From NCBI GenBank assembly GCA_018648445.1, contig JABGRG010000011.1:1-56340 (forward strand): a stretch of DNA of 56,340 nt, written 5' to 3'. Made by a program: the position numbers and the translations under genes. Shown piece by piece: positions 54,576 through 56,340 of the stretch; the first letter of the stretch is position 1; each line of letters starts with the position of its first letter. Source of the DNA: Rhodospirillales bacterium. Lineage in GTDB: Bacteria; Pseudomonadota; Alphaproteobacteria; Rhodospirillales_A; JACZKS01. The notes below the pieces were generated by a model, which worked only from the letters and a program-made list of their open reading frames with translations, was not told where the DNA came from and ran no database searches.

Positions 54576-55966
54576 CTCCCGGCGGGGATACCTTTTTCAC
54601 CTAAATCCCAGAACAGACCGGTCATGATGCGCAGGCCCTCGCGGGCGATGGGGGCCAGCATGTGTTCGTTGGGGGCGTGCTGGCTGCACGCCGAATACGA
54701 ATGCGGCACCCAAATGGTTTTTAGGCCCAGGATGTCGGAAAACAGGTGATTGGGAAGCGATCCACCCAAATTGGGCAGGATAGCCGGGGCTTGTGCAGTC
54801 GTTGTTTCGACCGATTTGGCGGCCCAGATCACCCAGGGGTCGTCGGGATTCAGACGGCTGGCCTCAAACTGATCTTCGCGCCCCTCGCTGACTTTGACCA
54901 TCGAAAAACCTTCGCGGTCCAGATGGCGGCGAAGGGCGGGAACGATATCGGCAGCGTCGGTGCCGACGACCGAGCGAAGCTGGCAAAATGCTTTGGCTTT
55001 GGGCGGGACCGCATTGACCGGTCTTTCCGGCGTTCCTGCGGTGAAAGCGAGAATTTCAAAGCTATTCCAGCCATAGACGCGCTCTGCGGGTGTCAGGCCG
55101 GGTTCGCCCCAATCTTCGTCGATGCCCGGACCATCCGCGCCTCCGTCGATGACCAAATCGGCTACCGCGTTGCGCACGGACCCAGGCAGCGGCGGGCGCC
55201 ATTCGGGCACCTGGATAGCGCCTCTGGCGTCGGTAATGGTGGCCAGGGCATGGGTCAGAATAATCGCCGGATTGGCCAGAATGCCGCCCCAGTTGCCCGA
55301 GTGATGTCCGCCCTCGCGCAAATCGAGCTCCAGATTGATCTGGTGGGAGCCGCGCGATCCCAGGAAGATCGTCGGACGCTCGGGCGAAAGGCGTGGGCCG
55401 TCGGAGGCGATCAGAATATCGGCGGCCAAATGCCCATCCTTATGGGTCTCGCAAAATTCCGGCAGTCCCGCGGAGCCCGTTTCCTCGGAAGTTTCAATCA
55501 GGATGCGCGAGTTGAAGCCCAGTTTTCCACGCTCCGCCAGCACGAACCCAAGGGCCGCAATGTTGATGCCGTGCTGGCCCTTGTTGTCGGCGATGCCCCG
55601 GCCATACATTCGCTCGCCCTCGATGACGAGTTCCCATGGCGACAGCCCGTCGCGCCACAGATCATCAAGCCCGCGAATGGTGTCGCCGTGGCCGTAAGTC
55701 AGCACCGTCACCAGGGCAGGGTCTTCCAAGCGCTCGCCGACCAGCAACGGACCCTTTCCCGCTTTCGGGTTAGGCAGGATTTGGCACGTGTATCCCATGG
55801 CTTCCAGGGCCGGGACCATCTCATCGGCCAGATAGGTGTGCACGGCGTCCTTGCCGGTATCATCCTGACTGGTGCTCGGAATGGCGATGCGGCGGGCCAT
55901 ATCGGCGGTGAACCCGCCGTCGTCGAAATAGGACTCGGCACGGCTGATGGCGTTTTCGCGGCTCAT
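54572..55966 (-). CDS. M20 family metallopeptidase
   Basis: A 464-residue zinc peptidase of the ArgE/DapE/dipeptidase group. Metal and catalytic residues are visible: His93 and Asp95 (YGHGDT), Asp127 (GIADNKGQ), the catalytic Glu161 with Glu162 (SEETGS), Asp189 region (ASDGPRL), and a late His near HAPNEH. The central dimerisation domain (about 200-350) is present. No signal peptide, so it is cytoplasmic; the substrate is unknown. It overlaps the convergent eipB stop by four bases. Downstream of the alanine-symporter gene, it may have its own promoter. Confidence 0.9.
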   Translation of the reverse strand: MSRENAISRAESYFDDGGFTADMARRIAIPSTSQDDTGKDAVHTYLADEMVPALEAMGYTCQILPNPKAGKGPLLVGERLEDPALVTVLTYGHGDTIRGLDDLWRDGLSPWELVIEGERMYGRGIADNKGQHGINIAALGFVLAERGKLGFNSRILIETSEETGSAGLPEFCETHKDGHLAADILIASDGPRLSPERPTIFLGSRGSHQINLELDLREGGHHSGNWGGILANPAIILTHALATITDARGAIQVPEWRPPLPGSVRNAVADLVIDGGADGPGIDEDWGEPGLTPAERVYGWNSFEILAFTAGTPERPVNAVPPKAKAFCQLRSVVGTDAADIVPALRRHLDREGFSMVKVSEGREDQFEASRLNPDDPWVIWAAKSVETTTAQAPAILPNLGGSLPNHLFSDILGLKTIWVPHSYSACSQHAPNEHMLAPIAREGLRIMTGLFWDLGEKGIPAGS

Positions 55967-55985
55967 GGGAAGGTTCCTCGTTGAT

Positions 55986-56024
55986 AAAAAAATCCGCCGC
56001 CGGATATAACATTCCGGCGGCGGA
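55986..56024 (-). terminator. Terminator of the AgcS-type symporter gene
   Basis: TCCGCCGCCGGA (55993-56004) and TCCGGCGGCGGA (56013-56024) form a perfect 12-pair stem with an eight-base loop. On the minus strand it is followed by seven T residues. It lies between the symporter stop and the M20 peptidase start, so the two are separate units. Confidence 0.92.
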
Positions 56025-56057
56025 ATAACGAGGTCTGATTGATCGGCTATACGATCA

Positions 56058-56340
56058 TTACTTGTCGGCGAAGTAGTCGCGGGTGATCTTGAAGATGACC
56101 GGACTCAGCAACAACAACGCGATCAGGTTGGGAATGGCCATCATTCCGTTTAGGGCGTCGGCTATGAGCCATAGCAACGCGAGTTGGTCCTTGAGCAGTG
56201 CACCGACGAAGATCATTGCGATCCATAGGTAACGATAGGGTTGGATCACTTTGACACCGAAGATGTATTCGGCACAGCGTTCGCCGTAGTAACTCCAACT
56301 CAGCAACGTCGTATAGGCGAAGATCAGAATGCCGAATACA
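56058..56340 (-). CDS. Sodium:alanine symporter family protein (AgcS), C-terminal part
   Basis: The 3' end of a gene that continues beyond the window; about 93 codons are visible. Residues FAYTTLLSWSYYGERC, then YIFGVK and LIADALNGMMAIPNLIALLLLSPVIF, match the last helices of AgcS-type sodium:alanine/glycine symporters, with SWSYYGE being highly conserved. It would import alanine or glycine with sodium across the inner membrane. Confidence 0.9.
   Translation of the reverse strand, partial: VFGILIFAYTTLLSWSYYGERCAEYIFGVKVIQPYRYLWIAMIFVGALLKDQLALLWLIADALNGMMAIPNLIALLLLSPVIFKITRDYFADK

Noticed and set aside
1..56340. Signs of a prophage, genomic island, insertion sequence, tRNA gene or CRISPR array
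   Set aside because: No integrase, transposase, phage structural gene, tRNA-like cloverleaf or regularly spaced repeat was found on either strand; gene style is uniform across the window.

Overview
The window is 56,340 bases of densely packed, moderately GC-rich chromosome from an alphaproteobacterium, most likely a Rhodospirillales-type (Magnetospirillum/Thalassospira-like) organism. The evidence is gene order and protein style: fabD-fabG-acpP-fabF-mltG, yicC-gmk, lptF-lptG-lptD-surA-pdxA-rsmA, and the purN-purM / DUF2066 / CDP-alcohol transferase / perM / hdaA and ppk-ppx-rnd-aspS blocks, plus an EipB (DUF1849) protein, a family typical of alphaproteobacteria. No tRNA, rRNA, CRISPR array, insertion sequence or prophage was seen. 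The assignment to order is inference.

Layout. 1-3.8 kb: type II fatty-acid synthesis and MltG. 3.8-7.3 kb: an SDR, an orphan one-TM protein, YicC and guanylate kinase. 7.4-8.5 kb: a lone PxpC-type carboxyltransferase. 8.5-16 kb (minus): the outer-membrane biogenesis operon lptF-lptG-lptD-surA-pdxA-rsmA. 16.0-16.45 kb: a 427-base gap holding a good small-RNA candidate with a C-rich loop and an intrinsic terminator. 16.5-22.4 kb: FAD-linked oxidase, TsaC, CysQ and an AmmeMemoRadiSam set (fused B-A protein divergent from the radical SAM protein). 22.5-25.6 kb: a flippase-like membrane protein, PepA and HolC. 25.6-29.8 kb: MFS transporter, PfkB kinase, uracil phosphoribosyltransferase and uracil permease, a salvage-looking group. 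29.9-33.9 kb: ABC-F ATPase, a glycosyltransferase-methyltransferase fusion and Ndk. 33.9-39.2 kb: purine synthesis and the DUF2066-pgsA-like-perM-hdaA operon.

39.1-49.1 kb is the most distinctive region. A minus-strand run, CYTH/CHAD protein -> ParA-family ATPase -> two-domain PPK2 (PAP type) -> PPK1 -> SixA-like phosphatase -> membrane adenylate cyclase with a [2Fe-2S] domain, faces a divergent exopolyphosphatase gene. The CHAD domain is a known polyphosphate-binding module and ParA-type ATPases position cellular cargo, so the cluster looks like a polyphosphate synthesis, breakdown and possibly granule-positioning system, perhaps with redox/cAMP input. This is the best candidate for something undescribed in the window.

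49.1-56.3 kb: RNase D, AspRS, a GGDEF protein with a small unknown partner, EipB, an M20 peptidase and the 3' end of an AgcS-type sodium:alanine symporter.

Starts were chosen by homology and ribosome-binding sites; where two are possible this is stated. All functions are from reading the sequence without database searches.
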